Shown: positions 40,681 to 49,232 of the stretch, in pieces | How the letters are laid out: each line of letters opens with the position of its first letter | Position numbering within the stretch: the first letter of the stretch is position 1 | NCBI RefSeq assembly: GCF_025336525.1 | Contig: NZ_JAOCZP010000007.1 | Span: 62,001-126,000 of the forward strand | Direction: 5' to 3' | Source of the DNA: Chelativorans salis | GTDB lineage: Bacteria; Pseudomonadota; Alphaproteobacteria; Rhizobiales; Rhizobiaceae | DNA length: 64,000 nucleotides | The notes under the pieces: generated by a model | The model's database searches: none | Seen by the model: only the letters and a program-made list of their open reading frames with translations | What the model was told of the DNA's origin: nothing | Position numbers and translations under genes: made by a program

Positions 40681-41970
40681 ATGACGACCGTACGAACGGA
40701 CGATAAAGCTATCTTTGAACGGCGCGAGTCCGCCGCACGCAGCTATTGCCGCAGCTTCCCCGTTGTGTTCGAGAAGGCGCAGGGCGCCACGCTCACCGGC
40801 AGCGACGGCCGCGACTATATCGACTTCCTGGCCGGCTGCTCCTCGCTCAACTACGGCCACAGCGATCCCGACATGAAGAGCGCCCTCGTCGATTACATCA
40901 CCGGCGACGGCGTAACGCACGGCCTCGACATGCACACCAGTGCCAAGGCGGCCTTCCTGGAAGCTTTCGAGAGCATCATCCTGAAGCCGCGCGGCATGGA
41001 CCATCGCATGATGTTCATGGGCCCGACGGGCGCCAACGCCGTCGAGGCGGCGCTGAAGCTCGCCCGCAAGGTAACGGGACGCACCAACGTCATCGCCTTC
41101 ACCAATGGCTTCCATGGCGTCACGCTCGGCGCGCTCGCCGCCACCGGCAACGGATACCATCGCGGCGGCGCCGGCCTGCCGCTCACCGGTGTGACCCGCA
41201 TGCCCTTCGAGGGTGCGATGGGCGAGGACATCGACACCGCCGATTTCCTCAACCGCATGCTGGCCGAGCCGTCCAGCGGTATCGAGCCGCCGGCGGCGGT
41301 CATCCTGGAAACCGTTCAGGGGGAGGGCGGTCTGAACGCCGCCTCGCGTGATTGGGTACGCCGTATCGCCGAAATCTCCCGCGCTCATGGTGCGCTCTTC
41401 ATCGTCGACGACATCCAGGCTGGCTGCGGCCGCACCGGCCCCTTCTTCTCTTTCGAGGAGATGGGCGTGGAGCCGGACATCATCACCATGGCGAAGTCGT
41501 TGTCGGGCTTTGGTTTGCCCTTCGCCGCGCTGCTGGTGAAGCCGGATTACGACGTGTTCGGTCCGGCCGAGCACAATGGCACTTTCCGCGGCAACAACCA
41601 TGCCTTCGTCACCGCGCGCGCGGCGCTGGAGAAGTTCTGGGCGGACAACAGCTTTCAGGAGACGGTGACGGAGCGTGCCGTCTACCTGAAATCGCGGCTC
41701 GCGAAAATCGCCGAATGCCTGCCCTCTGCACGCTTGAAGGGCAGGGGCATGATGCTCGGTATTGATGTCGGCTCCGGCCGGCTGGCAAGCGAGATCTGCA
41801 CCCGCTGCTTCGAGAATGGCCTCGTCATCGAGACCTCGGGCGCCCATGACGAGGTGGTCAAGGTCCTGGCGCCGCTGACCATCGACGAGAAGACCTTTGC
41901 CCGCGGCCTTGACATCCTTGAAGAGGCCGTGAGCGAAATTGCCCAGTCCACAAAAATTGCAGCGGAGTGA
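40681..41970 (+). CDS. ectB: Diaminobutyrate-2-oxoglutarate aminotransferase
   Basis: A 429-residue class III PLP aminotransferase. Aspartate semialdehyde is converted to 2,4-diaminobutyrate. It has DFLAGCSSLNYGHSDPDMK, GPTGANAVEAALKLARKVTG, VDDIQAGCGRTG and the PLP Lys272 in TMAKSLSGFGLPFA. The start is 50 bases after ectA and the end is 6 bases before ectC, so the operon is tightly packed. Confidence 0.94.
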   Translation: MTTVRTDDKAIFERRESAARSYCRSFPVVFEKAQGATLTGSDGRDYIDFLAGCSSLNYGHSDPDMKSALVDYITGDGVTHGLDMHTSAKAAFLEAFESIILKPRGMDHRMMFMGPTGANAVEAALKLARKVTGRTNVIAFTNGFHGVTLGALAATGNGYHRGGAGLPLTGVTRMPFEGAMGEDIDTADFLNRMLAEPSSGIEPPAAVILETVQGEGGLNAASRDWVRRIAEISRAHGALFIVDDIQAGCGRTGPFFSFEEMGVEPDIITMAKSLSGFGLPFAALLVKPDYDVFGPAEHNGTFRGNNHAFVTARAALEKFWADNSFQETVTERAVYLKSRLAKIAECLPSARLKGRGMMLGIDVGSGRLASEICTRCFENGLVIETSGAHDEVVKVLAPLTIDEKTFARGLDILEEAVSEIAQSTKIAAE

Positions 41971-41976
41971 ACATCG

Positions 41977-42375
41977 ATGATCGTGCGTGACCTGAACGAG
42001 GCCAAGAACACGGAGCGCCATGTCTTCTCAAAGGGCTGGGACAGCGTGCGGCTGCTTCTGAAGTCGGACGGCATGGGCTTCAGCTTCCACATCACCACCA
42101 TCTATGCCGGCGCCGAGCTTGAAATGCACTACAAGAACCACCTCGAAAGCGTCTACTGTGTCGATGGCACCGGCTCTATCGAGGACTGCACGACGGGTGA
42201 GGTCCACCGGATAAAACCCGGCGTGGTTTACGCCCTCGACAAGAACGACAAGCACATTCTCCGCGCCGACGCGGAGAAGCCCATGATCATGGCATGTGTC
42301 TTCAACCCGCCCGTGACGGGCAACGAAGTTCACAAGGACGATGGCTCCTACGCACTGGAGGCCGAGTCGGCGTGA
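41977..42375 (+). CDS. ectC: Ectoine synthase
   Basis: A 132-residue cupin enzyme that closes N-gamma-acetyl-diaminobutyrate to ectoine. The opening [14 protein letters not shown], the metal-site region [25 protein letters not shown] stretch (ligand Glu in that helix-strand), and the C-terminal [14 protein letters not shown] with a metal-binding His are typical. It directly follows ectB and precedes ectD. Confidence 0.94.
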   Translation: MIVRDLNEAKNTERHVFSKGWDSVRLLLKSDGMGFSFHITTIYAGAELEMHYKNHLESVYCVDGTGSIEDCTTGEVHRIKPGVVYALDKNDKHILRADAEKPMIMACVFNPPVTGNEVHKDDGSYALEAESA

Positions 42376-42419
42376 TTTAAAGCCACGCCGGCAGAAACCA
42401 AAAGAAGAAGGAGAAAAAG

Positions 42420-43352
42420 ATGTCTGCAATCACCCAATCCGCCGAGCGAAGACAGGACCCATATCCGAGTCGCCTGCCGGAAGAACGCTGGCTGCCGCGT
42501 CAGGACAAGACCGTCTGGAGCCAATGGCGTCCCGATGCTCCCCTGACCGCACAGCAGGCCGACCAGTTCGACCGTGACGGCTTCCTGGTGCTCAAGGACC
42601 TCTTCTCGGAAGAGGAAGTGAAAGCGCTGATGGCCGAATCGGCTGCCCTGCGCGGTGGTGAGCGCGAACTGATGGACGGCAGTGTCATCACGGAGCCAGG
42701 CTCCGACGAGGTGCGTACGGTCTTCAAGCTGCCGGAGCAGAGCCCGCTCTTCAACCGGCTGGCGCGCGACCGCCGCATCGCCGGCATCGCCAGCTTCCTG
42801 CTCGGCGACGACGTCTACGTCCACCAGTCGAGGCTCAACTATAAGCCGGGCTTCACCGGCAAGGAGTTCTACTGGCACTCCGACTTCGAGACCTGGCACG
42901 CCGAGGACGGCATGCCGCGCATGCGCGCCGTCTCTGCCTCGCTGCTTCTGACGGACAACGATGCGCTCAACGGCCCCTTGATGCTGATGCCCGGCTCGCA
43001 CAAGCATTTCATCGCCTGTGCCGGCGAAACGCCCGAGGACAACCACAAGGCGTCGCTCAAGAAGCAGGAGGTGGGCGTGCCCTCGCATGAGGCCCTGACG
43101 AAGCTTGGCAGCGAGCATGGCATCCACGCAGCCACCGGCAAGGCGGGGACGCTGGTGCTGTTCGACTGCAACACGATGCATGGCTCGAACGGCAACATCA
43201 CACCTTTCGCCCGTTCGAACGCCTTTTTCGTGTTCAACGCCATTTCCAACCAGCTCGAGGAGCCCTTCGGCGCCAAGAAACCGCGGCCCGACTTCCTGGC
43301 CGAACGCGGCGAGACCAAGGCCATCGAGATTGCATCCGGCAAGCTGGTTTAG
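42420..43352 (+). CDS. ectD: Ectoine hydroxylase
   Basis: A 310-residue Fe(II)/2-oxoglutarate dioxygenase making 5-hydroxyectoine. The signature FYWHSDFETWHAEDGMPRM carries the first His and Asp iron ligands, and FDCNTMHGSNGN carries the second His; SRLNYKPGF is also family-typical. An AAGGAG site precedes the ATG. Its presence predicts hydroxyectoine as well as ectoine. Confidence 0.94.
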   Translation: MSAITQSAERRQDPYPSRLPEERWLPRQDKTVWSQWRPDAPLTAQQADQFDRDGFLVLKDLFSEEEVKALMAESAALRGGERELMDGSVITEPGSDEVRTVFKLPEQSPLFNRLARDRRIAGIASFLLGDDVYVHQSRLNYKPGFTGKEFYWHSDFETWHAEDGMPRMRAVSASLLLTDNDALNGPLMLMPGSHKHFIACAGETPEDNHKASLKKQEVGVPSHEALTKLGSEHGIHAATGKAGTLVLFDCNTMHGSNGNITPFARSNAFFVFNAISNQLEEPFGAKKPRPDFLAERGETKAIEIASGKLV

Positions 43353-43369
43353 GAGAGACGGCTCAAATC

Positions 43370-44860
43370 ATGACACAACGAGCGGAAGAAGCACGCGCCG
43401 CGGTGGATCGCGGCGTGCCTGCGAGCGCGGCCCGCAGCCATACCGTCGAGAAGATCGGCGGCACATCAATGAGCCGGGCGCGCGAGTTGCTCGACACGAT
43501 CCTGATCGGCACGCGCGAGGGCGAGGCGCTCTATAACCGCGTCTTCGTGGTCTCAGCCTTCGGCGGCATCACGGACAAGCTGCTCGAACACAAGAAGTCG
43601 GGCAAGGCCGGCGTCTACGCGCAGTTTGCCCATGCCGACAACGAACATGGATGGATGGACGCGCTGAGCGAGGTCAGCCGCGCCATGCGCGAGATCAACG
43701 CCGGGATGTTCGATCATGCCGGCGACCGGCAGACCGCTGATGATTTCGTGCGCGAACGCATCGAAGGCGCGCGCGGCTGCCTGATCGATCTGCAGCGCCT
43801 GTGCTCTTACGGGCATTTCCAGCTCGTCGAGCATATGCAGACCATCCGTGAGATGCTGTCGGCATTGGGAGAAGCGCATTCGGCGAATAATCTGGCCCTA
43901 CTTTTGCGCCGCCACGGGGTCAACGCGCGCCTCGTCGACCTGACAGGCTGGCGCGACGAAGCCCAGCCGGACCTCGACGAGCGCATCGAAACGGCCTTCG
44001 CCGAGGTGGACCTCGCGCGCGAACTGCCCATCGTCACCGGCTACGCGCAGTGCCGCGAGGGGCTGATGCGCGAGTTCGACCGCGGCTATTCCGAGGTCAC
44101 TTTCGCCACAATCGCAGCCCTTACCGGCGCACGCGAGGCGATCATCCACAAGGAGTTCCACCTTTCAAGCGCGGACCCGCGCCTTGTGGGGGCGGAGAAT
44201 GTGCGCAAGATCGGCCGCACTAATTACGATGTCGCCGATCAGCTCTCCAACATGGGCATGGAGGCGATCCATCCGAAGGCGGCGAAGAAGCTGCGCCAGG
44301 CGGGCGTCCCCTTACGCGTCGCCAACGCCTTCGAGCCGCACGACCCCGGCACGCTGATTGACGCCGAGCCTGCGGACAGGCCCGGCGTTGAGATGGTCAC
44401 CGGATTGCCCGTCACCACGCTGGAGTTGTTCGAGCAGGATATGGTCGGCGTGAAGGGGTATGACGCGGCCATCCTCGACGTTCTGACGCGGCACAGGGCG
44501 CGCATCGTGTCCAAGGTGTCCAATGCAAATTCGATTGTCCATCATATCGAGGCGCCGCTGAAGACCGTGCGCCGCATTGAGCGCGACCTGACGGAGCGCC
44601 ATCCCTTGGCTCGCATCACAACCCGCCGCGCCGGGATGGTGTCGGTCATCGGGCGCGATCTGAAGGGTCTCAACGTCATGCTCAAGGGGCTGACGGCGCT
44701 CTACGAGGCCGGCATCGAGCCGATCTCCGCGCAGGAGACAGGGCGCGGGGTCGACGTGCAGTTCATGGTGGTGAGCGAGGATCGGGAGCAAGCCGTAAAG
44801 ACGCTGCATCACGCTTTCGTCGAGGCGGAGGAAAGCCCGCGCCTGGCAAAAGCCGCCTGA
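43370..44860 (+). CDS. ask: Ectoine-dedicated aspartate kinase
   Basis: A 496-residue aspartokinase of the Ask_Ect class. It has the opening VEKIGGTSMSR instead of the usual KFGGTS, a catalytic domain with EVTFATIAALTGA and SADPRLV, and a C-terminal regulatory region with tandem ACT-like folds. It is the last gene of the ectABCD-ask operon. Ask_Ect enzymes feed aspartyl phosphate into ectoine synthesis and escape normal feedback control. Confidence 0.92.
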   Translation: MTQRAEEARAAVDRGVPASAARSHTVEKIGGTSMSRARELLDTILIGTREGEALYNRVFVVSAFGGITDKLLEHKKSGKAGVYAQFAHADNEHGWMDALSEVSRAMREINAGMFDHAGDRQTADDFVRERIEGARGCLIDLQRLCSYGHFQLVEHMQTIREMLSALGEAHSANNLALLLRRHGVNARLVDLTGWRDEAQPDLDERIETAFAEVDLARELPIVTGYAQCREGLMREFDRGYSEVTFATIAALTGAREAIIHKEFHLSSADPRLVGAENVRKIGRTNYDVADQLSNMGMEAIHPKAAKKLRQAGVPLRVANAFEPHDPGTLIDAEPADRPGVEMVTGLPVTTLELFEQDMVGVKGYDAAILDVLTRHRARIVSKVSNANSIVHHIEAPLKTVRRIERDLTERHPLARITTRRAGMVSVIGRDLKGLNVMLKGLTALYEAGIEPISAQETGRGVDVQFMVVSEDREQAVKTLHHAFVEAEESPRLAKAA

Positions 44861-44882
44861 GGGTTCCGCTCACTCCGCCGGC

Positions 44883-45179
44883 TTACCGCGCCAAAACGTC
44901 CTGCCACTCGGGATGCCGGCGGAACTGAGCAGCTGCAAACGGGCAGAGCGGCCTGATCTTCACGCTGTCTCTGCGTGCAGCCTCCACCGCATGCAACACC
45001 AGCCCCTCGCCGACGCCCTGACCCCGGAAGGACGTCGGAACCTCCGTGTGATCGATGATGATCTGGCTGGTGCCGATCTTTGTGAAGGTCATTTCGGCCT
45101 CCTTCCCATCGGCGGCATAAACATAGCGGCCCTTGCTGCCCAGATCCTGGAAATGAATATGCGATGGATCGAACGTCAT
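44883..45179 (-). CDS. Small GNAT-type acetyltransferase
   Basis: A 98-residue YjdJ/PF14542-type GNAT domain, with IIIDHTEVPTSFRGQGVGEG as the acetyl-CoA loop and KIRPLCPFAAAQFRRHPEW near the end. The ATG at 45179 overlaps the upstream esterase stop by 4 bases. Substrate unknown. Confidence 0.85.
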   Translation of the reverse strand: MTFDPSHIHFQDLGSKGRYVYAADGKEAEMTFTKIGTSQIIIDHTEVPTSFRGQGVGEGLVLHAVEAARRDSVKIRPLCPFAAAQFRRHPEWQDVLAR

Positions 45180-45814
45180 TCGCCCGCCTCCGGCCCAGCC
45201 TTTTCCGCATAGGGGGCGAGAAAGCGCCTGGCCTCCGTCAGTTCCTCCGGCCGTACCTCGTGCCCGCCCTCGTGCCACATGATCTCGCTCCCGGGGGCGG
45301 CGGCGCCCAGATATGCCATCAGCCTGTCGGTCAGCGTCGAGGGGGAGATCGGGTCGTTGCGGCCAGCCGTCAGCAGCAGTCGCGCCTTGAACGTTCCAGC
45401 GCCGATGCGCGGCTGGAAGGGAATAAGCGGGTGCATCAGCACCGCCGCTTCGAACAGCGCCGGATCGGCAAAGATGACCGTTGCAAGGATATTGGCGCCG
45501 TTGGAATAGCCGAGGCCGAGGACGGCGCTCGGCTTCTGCGCCGCTACATGAGCGTTGACGAAGCCGCTCATCTTCTCCGTCGCACGCGCAAGGTCGTCCA
45601 TATCATAGACACCTTCGCCCGTACGCCGGAAGAAGCGCGCCGCGCCCTGCTCGCTGACGTCGCCGCGCGGCGCGACGATGCCGGCACCCGGCAATACCGT
45701 TTCGGCCATCGATAGAAGCTGGTGCTCATCGCCGCCCGTGCCGTGAAAAACGAAGAGCAGCGGCCGGCCCGGTCCGGCGGGTGCGCTGTAGTGCTGGTAG
45801 GCGTCGGCTGACAT
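45176..45814 (-). CDS. Alpha/beta hydrolase, MhqD-like carboxylesterase
   Basis: A 212-residue alpha/beta hydrolase of the phospholipase/carboxylesterase type. The oxyanion loop is FVFHGTGGDEHQ, the nucleophile Ser lies in GLGYSNGAN, the acid is in AGRNDPISP, and the His is in HEGGHEV. It starts 4 bases after the dioxygenase gene and overlaps the GNAT gene. MhqD-like hydrolases accompany hydroquinone dioxygenases in quinone-resistance operons. Confidence 0.85.
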   Translation of the reverse strand: MSADAYQHYSAPAGPGRPLLFVFHGTGGDEHQLLSMAETVLPGAGIVAPRGDVSEQGAARFFRRTGEGVYDMDDLARATEKMSGFVNAHVAAQKPSAVLGLGYSNGANILATVIFADPALFEAAVLMHPLIPFQPRIGAGTFKARLLLTAGRNDPISPSTLTDRLMAYLGAAAPGSEIMWHEGGHEVRPEELTEARRFLAPYAEKAGPEAGE

Positions 45815-45818
45815 CGCT

Positions 45819-46751
45819 CTACCCTCCGATCGGCGGCAGGTGGCTTTCCAGGTGGGGTCTCAAATGCGCGTGCTGTCGGGGCAGCTTCAGCGCCTCGCCC
45901 AGATGCTCCATGTCCTCGTCGCGGGCAAAGCCCGGATCGTTGGTGGCGATCTCGAACAGCACGCCGCCCGGCGCCCGGAAGTAGATGGAGAGGAAATAGT
46001 CGCGGTCGATTACGGGTGTGACGCCGAATCCTTCCGCCACCAGCGCCTCGCGCACCTCCAGTTGCGCCGTGCTGTCGGCAACGGCGAAGGCGATGTGATG
46101 CACCGAGCCGGCACCTTGACGCGCCGCCGCCACCTTCCGGTCCGTCTCCAGGTCGATGACATCGGCGCCGTTGCCGCCGGTGCGCACCATGCGACGGACG
46201 TTGCCGTCCTCCGCGACATTCTTGAAGCCCATCAGCTCCAGAAGTGCGCCGGTCCCCGCGCTATCGTTGAGCGTCAGCGATGCGGAGTGGAAACCGCGGA
46301 TGGCATGCTCGGCGGGAACGCCGGCACCGGCCCAAGGCTGGCGGGCGTCCTGCGCCACCTCCACCAGCGCGAAGCCGTCGCCATCCGCGCCGTCGAAGTA
46401 AAGACGCTCTTCGTCGAAGCGTGACGCACGCCGCAGCCCGCTCACCGTATTTGCGCCGAGATGCTTCTCCCAGAAATCGAGGCTGCCTTCGGGAACCGAA
46501 AAGACCGTGGTGCCGACCTCGCCCGCCCCACGCGTGCCGTGAACGATGTTAGGGAAAGGAAAATATGTCAGCACCGTGCCCGGCTGGCCGATGCCGTTGG
46601 CGTAGTACAGATGATAGACGTCCGGCGCATCGAAATTCACCGTCTTCTTGACCCGGCGCAGCCCCAGCACCTTGGTAGCGAAGCTGTCGGTCCTGGCGGC
46701 TTCCTTCGCCATGGAGGTGATGTGATGAATGCCTTCGATAGTGTCGAGCAT
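45819..46751 (-). CDS. Ring-cleaving dioxygenase, MhqO-like
   Basis: A 310-residue vicinal-oxygen-chelate enzyme with two glyoxalase-like halves. Metal-ligand positions are in EGIHHITSMA near the N-terminus, HHIAFAVAD in the second half, and GVLFEIATNDPGF. This pattern is that of the MhqA/MhqO family, which cleaves hydroquinones. It is first in a three-gene unit with the esterase and GNAT genes, facing the ectoine operon. Confidence 0.88.
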   Translation of the reverse strand: MLDTIEGIHHITSMAKEAARTDSFATKVLGLRRVKKTVNFDAPDVYHLYYANGIGQPGTVLTYFPFPNIVHGTRGAGEVGTTVFSVPEGSLDFWEKHLGANTVSGLRRASRFDEERLYFDGADGDGFALVEVAQDARQPWAGAGVPAEHAIRGFHSASLTLNDSAGTGALLELMGFKNVAEDGNVRRMVRTGGNGADVIDLETDRKVAAARQGAGSVHHIAFAVADSTAQLEVREALVAEGFGVTPVIDRDYFLSIYFRAPGGVLFEIATNDPGFARDEDMEHLGEALKLPRQHAHLRPHLESHLPPIGG

Positions 46752-46894
46752 GATGCCGCTCCTTCGGTTGGATGGTCCGCGTGACCCATATGGAGCAGCG
46801 CGGCCCGGCGCTGAAAGCGTCTGTCCGGATAAGGACTGTCTTCCTCTCGGCGACAGTGTCCACCTTCCTACCGTTCACGCCAAGAAATAATAAA

Positions 46895-46923
46895 GGCCCC
46901 GCACCGGAGAGCGGTGCGGGGCC
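46895..46923. terminator. Bidirectional terminator hairpin
   Basis: GGCCCCGCACCG pairs perfectly with its complement around a 5-base loop, flanked by AAATAATAAA on one side and CTTTG on the other. It would end the PRC-barrel transcript on the minus strand, whose 3' side reads TTTATTATTT. Confidence 0.85.
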
Positions 46924-46951
46924 CTTTGTTGCCGCGGATGCGGCCTTCGTC

Positions 46952-48049
46952 CTACTGGTTCAGCAAGCGCATCTCATCGCGCTGCTCGGCGTACGTCGAT
47001 TCATTGTACTCCGGCTGCGCTTCGAGTTCCTGCTGGGTGAAGTCGGTGTAGAGATATAGGTCGCCGTTCTCGTCTGTCATGAAGGCCAGATTATCCATGC
47101 CGATAGCGACCTCCTTCTGGCCGATGCCCAGGAACCCGCCGACATCGACGATGATCGCGTCCACTTCGCCTTCCGGCGTCAGGACGACGTCGCCGATCTC
47201 GCCGACATTCTCCTCATTGGCACCGTACACCGTGGTGCCGGTGAGATTCTCGGCCCTGATCTGGTCGGGCTGAGCGTTCTGCAGCTGGCTGCGATCAACG
47301 GCCCCGGTCTGGGTGGGGTCAGTCTCGTCCGCCAGACGTTCCTCCGTCATCGCGGCGGTGTCCTCGGCGGGACGGTCCTGGCGGTCCTCAGCCGTGGCGG
47401 TCTGGTCATCGCCAGCCTGCTCGTCGGCCGGCGTTGCAGCCGTCGTCTCGCCGGCCTGCTCGTCAGTCGGAGCTGTTGCTGCGGTGTCACCGGTCTGCTC
47501 GTCCGCCGGGGCCATGGCTGTATCGTCCGTACCGGCGGTGTCCTGGGCACCCTCATCCGGTGGCGGCGCCGCGGCCAGGTCTTCCTTCGTAGCGGGCTTG
47601 GTTTCGGCGACATCCGCATCAGCCGGCATCGGTCGATAGGCCGCCCGGTCGAACTCCGGCTGTGCCCTCAGCGCATCTTCCGTTGTCTCGACTACGAGCC
47701 TGCGCTCGCCGTCCGGCTGCTCCTCCCACTGAATAAGATCGTATTGGAGCGCCACTTCCTTCTGGCCGATGCCGAGAAAGCCGCCGACGCCGACGACGAT
47801 GGCTTCGATCTTACCTTCCTGGTCGAGCACCAGATCGCGGACGGAACCGATATTCTGGGCGTCCTCGCCGGTGCTGCTATAGACGGCCTCGTCGATGATG
47901 TTGGAAGCCAGATGGCCCTCTGCGCGAATTGTCATTTCCACCGGCTGCTGATCCGTCGCGGCCGGATCGGTGGGTTGCGTTGTCTGAGCGACCGCGCCAG
48001 TAGTAATCAGGGTAGCGATCGCAGTGGTCGCCAAAAGGTTGCGGATCAT
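46952..48049 (-). CDS. Exported protein with two PRC-barrel domains
   Basis: A 365-residue protein with a signal peptide (about 1-22). Two PRC-barrel domains lie at about 50-125 and 260-350, each with a GGFLGIGQKEVA motif. They are joined by about 120 acidic, low-complexity residues with three variants of an Asp-Glu-Gln-x-Gly repeat. The start follows a GAGAGC-type site. A GGAAC-N17-CGTT promoter and a long hairpin lie upstream, so it is probably under the general stress sigma factor EcfG. Function unknown; periplasmic location inferred. Confidence 0.82.
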   Translation of the reverse strand: MIRNLLATTAIATLITTGAVAQTTQPTDPAATDQQPVEMTIRAEGHLASNIIDEAVYSSTGEDAQNIGSVRDLVLDQEGKIEAIVVGVGGFLGIGQKEVALQYDLIQWEEQPDGERRLVVETTEDALRAQPEFDRAAYRPMPADADVAETKPATKEDLAAAPPPDEGAQDTAGTDDTAMAPADEQTGDTAATAPTDEQAGETTAATPADEQAGDDQTATAEDRQDRPAEDTAAMTEERLADETDPTQTGAVDRSQLQNAQPDQIRAENLTGTTVYGANEENVGEIGDVVLTPEGEVDAIIVDVGGFLGIGQKEVAIGMDNLAFMTDENGDLYLYTDFTQQELEAQPEYNESTYAEQRDEMRLLNQ

Positions 48050-48081
48050 GATAAGCTCTCCATGTGCAGTTTTCTGTACAT

Positions 48082-48128
48082 GGCCGCGCAGCCGACCGAA
48101 CTGGCATGTAAGGATTGGCTGCGCGGCC
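48082..48128 (-). promoter_or_regulatory. Long-stem hairpin in the PRC-barrel leader
   Basis: A perfect 12-base stem (GGCCGCGCAGCC / GGCTGCGCGGCC) around a 23-base loop lies between the predicted promoter and the start codon, ending about 32 bases before the ATG. It may act on mRNA stability or translation. Confidence 0.55.
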
Positions 48129-48140
48129 ACTCCGCCCGTA

Positions 48141-48166
48141 AACGTCGATGCGTTCGAAACAGTTCC
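48141..48166 (-). promoter_or_regulatory. EcfG-type promoter of the PRC-barrel gene
   Basis: On the minus strand, GGAAC and CGTT are separated by 17 bases, matching the alphaproteobacterial EcfG consensus. It lies about 92 bases before the PRC-barrel start. Confidence 0.72.
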
Positions 48167-48280
48167 ACGACCAGCGAGCGTGAACCACGTCTTCTCATTG
48201 CCCGCAATTCTTCCTCGACGGGACAGTGGGTGCGTCCGGTCAATATCATAGAGCGATGGAAGCTGTCGGTCCCGCGCCGC

Positions 48281-48823
48281 TCAGGCGACGTTCGTTGTAT
48301 GGATGGCAATCGAACCGGGAGCGAAATCGCGTTCCCCCTCGATCCCGAGAATTTCCTGAAGCCGCGACCGCGCACGGCTGACGCGGCTTTTGATCGTGCC
48401 CACCGCGCAACCGCAGATTTCCGCGGCTTCCTCGTAGGAGAAGCCGGAAGCGCCGACCAGGATAATCGCCTCGCGCTGGTCTTCCGGAAGCAGTTCCAGC
48501 GCCTTGCGGAAATCTGCCAGGTCGGTTGAGCCCTCCTGGCTTGGATGTACGGAAAGCTGCGCCGTCATCGCCCCGTCCGCGTCCTCCACCTCACGCTTTC
48601 GCTTGCGCATTTGCGAGTAGAACTCGTTGCGCAGGATGGTGAACAGCCAGGCCTTCAAGTTCGTGCCGGGCTGGAAGCTGTCCTGCTTGTCCCATGCCTT
48701 GACCAGTGTTTCCTGGACGAGGTCATCTGCCCGATCGGCGTTTTTAGCAAGCGAGACCGCGAAAGCCCGTAACGTTGGCACCGCCGCCAACAAGCCGTTG
48801 CGGAAACTCAGTGTCGCGGACAT
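48281..48823 (-). CDS. ecfG: General stress sigma factor EcfG
   Basis: A 180-residue ECF sigma factor. Region 2 has SLAKNADRADDLVQETLVKAW and region 4 has LPEDQREAIILVGASGFSYE with CAVGTIKSRVSRARSRL. The ATG at 48823 follows AGAGGA; a TTG at 48829 is also in frame. It follows nepR, which encodes its anti-sigma factor, and lies opposite phyR, whose product releases it by binding NepR. Known targets have GGAAC-CGTT promoters, three of which are seen here. Confidence 0.92.
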   Translation of the reverse strand: MSATLSFRNGLLAAVPTLRAFAVSLAKNADRADDLVQETLVKAWDKQDSFQPGTNLKAWLFTILRNEFYSQMRKRKREVEDADGAMTAQLSVHPSQEGSTDLADFRKALELLPEDQREAIILVGASGFSYEEAAEICGCAVGTIKSRVSRARSRLQEILGIEGERDFAPGSIAIHTTNVA

Positions 48824-48825
48824 GC

Positions 48826-49029
48826 TCAATCCTCTTTTGTCGCTGATTGAGTCTGTTCCTCCCCCTCGAGTTCGCTTAGCAACTGGCTGAAACGGTCTGG
48901 AATCTCCTCCGAAATCAGATCGTCGTAATACTGCCGGAGCTTCCGGCCTATTTCCGAGTTAGGCCCCAGAGGGTCGGAAGCGGCTCGCTGTGCCCCGGAA
49001 TCACGTTTCTTTTCAGTTTGATACTTCAT
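48826..49029 (-). CDS. nepR: Anti-sigma factor NepR
   Basis: A 67-residue protein; the first ATG in good context (MKYQTEKK) is used rather than the longer frame to 49143. The NepR core is RKLRQYYDDLISEEIPDRF, two helices that bind EcfG and, on phosphorylation, the sigma-like part of PhyR. It ends with an acidic tail and abuts ecfG, giving a nepR-ecfG operon with its own EcfG-type promoter. Confidence 0.9.
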   Translation of the reverse strand: MKYQTEKKRDSGAQRAASDPLGPNSEIGRKLRQYYDDLISEEIPDRFSQLLSELEGEEQTQSATKED

Positions 49030-49116
49030 GCCCTTTCCAACGCCCGTTTGGCACCCCGGTTCCGTTCTGTATTTCTCATCATGCATTTTGCCTGCTGTTG
49101 CGCAAATTCGGACGGG

Positions 49117-49141
49117 AACGTTAAGAGAGCGGATTTGTTCC
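49117..49141 (-). promoter_or_regulatory. EcfG-type promoter of nepR-ecfG
   Basis: Minus-strand GGAAC and CGTT separated by 16 bases, about 88 bases before nepR. This predicts autoregulation of the sigma factor. Confidence 0.78.
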
Positions 49142-49150
49142 ACGGCGGCG

Positions 49151-49175
49151 GGAACTTTTTGTCAGCACCGGCGTT
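49151..49175 (+). promoter_or_regulatory. EcfG-type promoter of phyR
   Basis: GGAAC-N16-CGTT on the + strand, about 58 bases before phyR. Its -35 lies 9 bases from the -35 of the divergent nepR promoter, so the two are back to back. Confidence 0.8.
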
Positions 49176-49232
49176 GAAACCAGTCATTTGTCGAATATCC
49201 AGCTTCCATTCGCAGAGGGAGACCAAAACAGC

